A stretch of 64,000 nt of DNA, taken from NCBI RefSeq assembly GCF_000189635.1, contig NW_002476413.1:682001-746000 (forward strand). The letters are read 5' to 3'. Position 1 is the first letter of the stretch; each line of letters begins with the position of its first letter. The notes under the pieces are model-generated. The model made no database searches. It was not told the DNA's origin and worked only from the letters and a program-made list of their open reading frames with translations. The DNA comes from Tetrahymena thermophila SB210 (taxonomy: Eukaryota > Ciliophora > Oligohymenophorea > Hymenostomatida > Tetrahymenidae). Position numbers and translations under genes: made by a program. This document shows, one piece after another, positions 63,163 to 64,000 of this stretch.

Positions 63163-64000
63163 TTTAAATTTGCCTATAATTTAATTTAATATTTTTTTTT
63201 CTTTTTGTTTTTTCAAAATAATGTTTTGAGTATTGTTATAAAAACAATATTTAAACTAGTGAATTCACAAAATATTTAATAGATATCACCAGAAATTTCG
63301 TTCACAATGATTATTAATTTTAACTAATTGAATTTTCTAAGAGCTGATTTATAGAAAATCAATCTTAATTTTCAGAAGCATTTTTTATAAAAGAATTAGG
63401 TTCAATTAATTACACTTTTTGGCGAAAAGTAATTAGAAATACAAATGATTAATATTAAAAATCCAAAAAAAAGATTCTGTATTTTATTTAAATAAATATA
63501 ATATGTAAAAGTTACTAAAAATATCAAAGCAAATTGATATATACTCTTTAAAAAAATATAAGCTTCAACAATGTCAAAATACTTTTAAGACTATTTCATA
63601 TACAGATAGATTATTACAAAAATTTTACAAATAAATTACTATCATATGTAAAGAGAAAGAAATTATTGTTTGTTTTTCTAAAAATAGATTTTTACTAATT
63701 TCTATTTAATTAGCTATATTTCTAAAGCGTAAAATTTAATTTAAGCCACTGAGTTAATTATTGATATAATCAAGTCTCTATAATAGAGTGCATTTATTCC
63801 TTTCTTAAAATTATGAGTATAATTTTATTTTAACTTTAAAAATAATATATTATTAATTAATTAACTTTGCTTGAAGAAATCAAATAACTTTTTTGACAAC
63901 ATTGATTCTATGAAAAAATTCATGTTAATAGATATATATAAAATCATAACCTAACTAATAAAAAGTATTTTTTAAAATAAATTTTAACTTTTTGCTGGTA
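63163..64000. other. Upstream region of the GNAT gene
   Basis: This should contain the GNAT promoter. The first ~170 nt have a diverged copy at 60425-60600. The remaining A/T-rich DNA to the window end shows no gene. Confidence 0.45.

Noticed and set aside
1-64000. tRNA, rRNA, snRNA genes, CRISPR arrays, telomeric C4A2 repeats, bacterial-type operons
   Set aside because: By eye I found no TPsiC-type box, conserved rRNA or snRNA core, spaced direct-repeat array or CCCCAA run. A covariance-model search would be needed to exclude small RNAs.

Overview
The window looks like nuclear DNA of a Tetrahymena-type ciliate. In every recognisable gene TAA and TAG fall at ordinary glutamine positions (for example the catalytic Gln of the Rab motif WDTAGQ) and only TGA ends a frame. 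The DNA is extremely AT-rich. Introns are GT...AG, mostly 50-270 nt, which is too long for Paramecium. Intergenic spacers of 0.7-4.2 kb are almost pure A/T. Read with the standard code the window appears nearly empty; with the ciliate code I can assemble thirteen genes, most of them with frames that close exactly across their introns.

Layout: 0.8-10.3 kb (-) a 2,937-residue acidic, coiled-coil, polyQ protein ending in MORN repeats; 12.5-14.3 kb (+) a probable mitochondrial Tim44/mL45-like protein; 14.9-17.0 kb ambiguous, possibly decayed coding DNA; 18.3-19.9 kb (+) an ERI1-type 3'-5' exonuclease; 21.7-24.7 kb (+) a UBR-box protein with an N-terminal membrane anchor; 28.1-28.8 kb (+) a small protein with an MGC lipidation-type start; 33.1-38.1 kb (-) a secreted-type protein with nine PSVFG repeats, mostly one per exon; 39.7-44.1 kb (+) VPS35L, the retriever scaffold, in 14 exons; 44.9-49.4 kb (-) the mismatch-repair protein MLH1; 51.1-53.2 kb (+) an unrecognised helical protein; 55.3-56.1 kb (+) a multi-pass membrane protein resembling Bax-inhibitor-1/TMBIM; 57.7-58.6 kb (+) a Rab GTPase; 62.4-63.2 kb (-) a GNAT acetyltransferase, with a broken copy of its 5' end at 60.3 kb.

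The genes do not form an operon or a defence island; they are single eukaryotic genes on both strands. The only functional theme shared by neighbours is loose: VPS35L and the Rab both act in membrane traffic, and ERI1 and MLH1 in nucleic-acid metabolism. The least explained locus is the PSVFG-repeat gene. It shows exon-by-exon expansion, a recent ~703-bp two-exon duplication, and an eroding last repeat whose reading frame is cut by a CGA-to-TGA difference, with repeat sequence still visible beyond the stop.

Exon coordinates were worked out by hand from frame continuity and GT/AG sites. Family names rest on recognised motifs, not on a database search.
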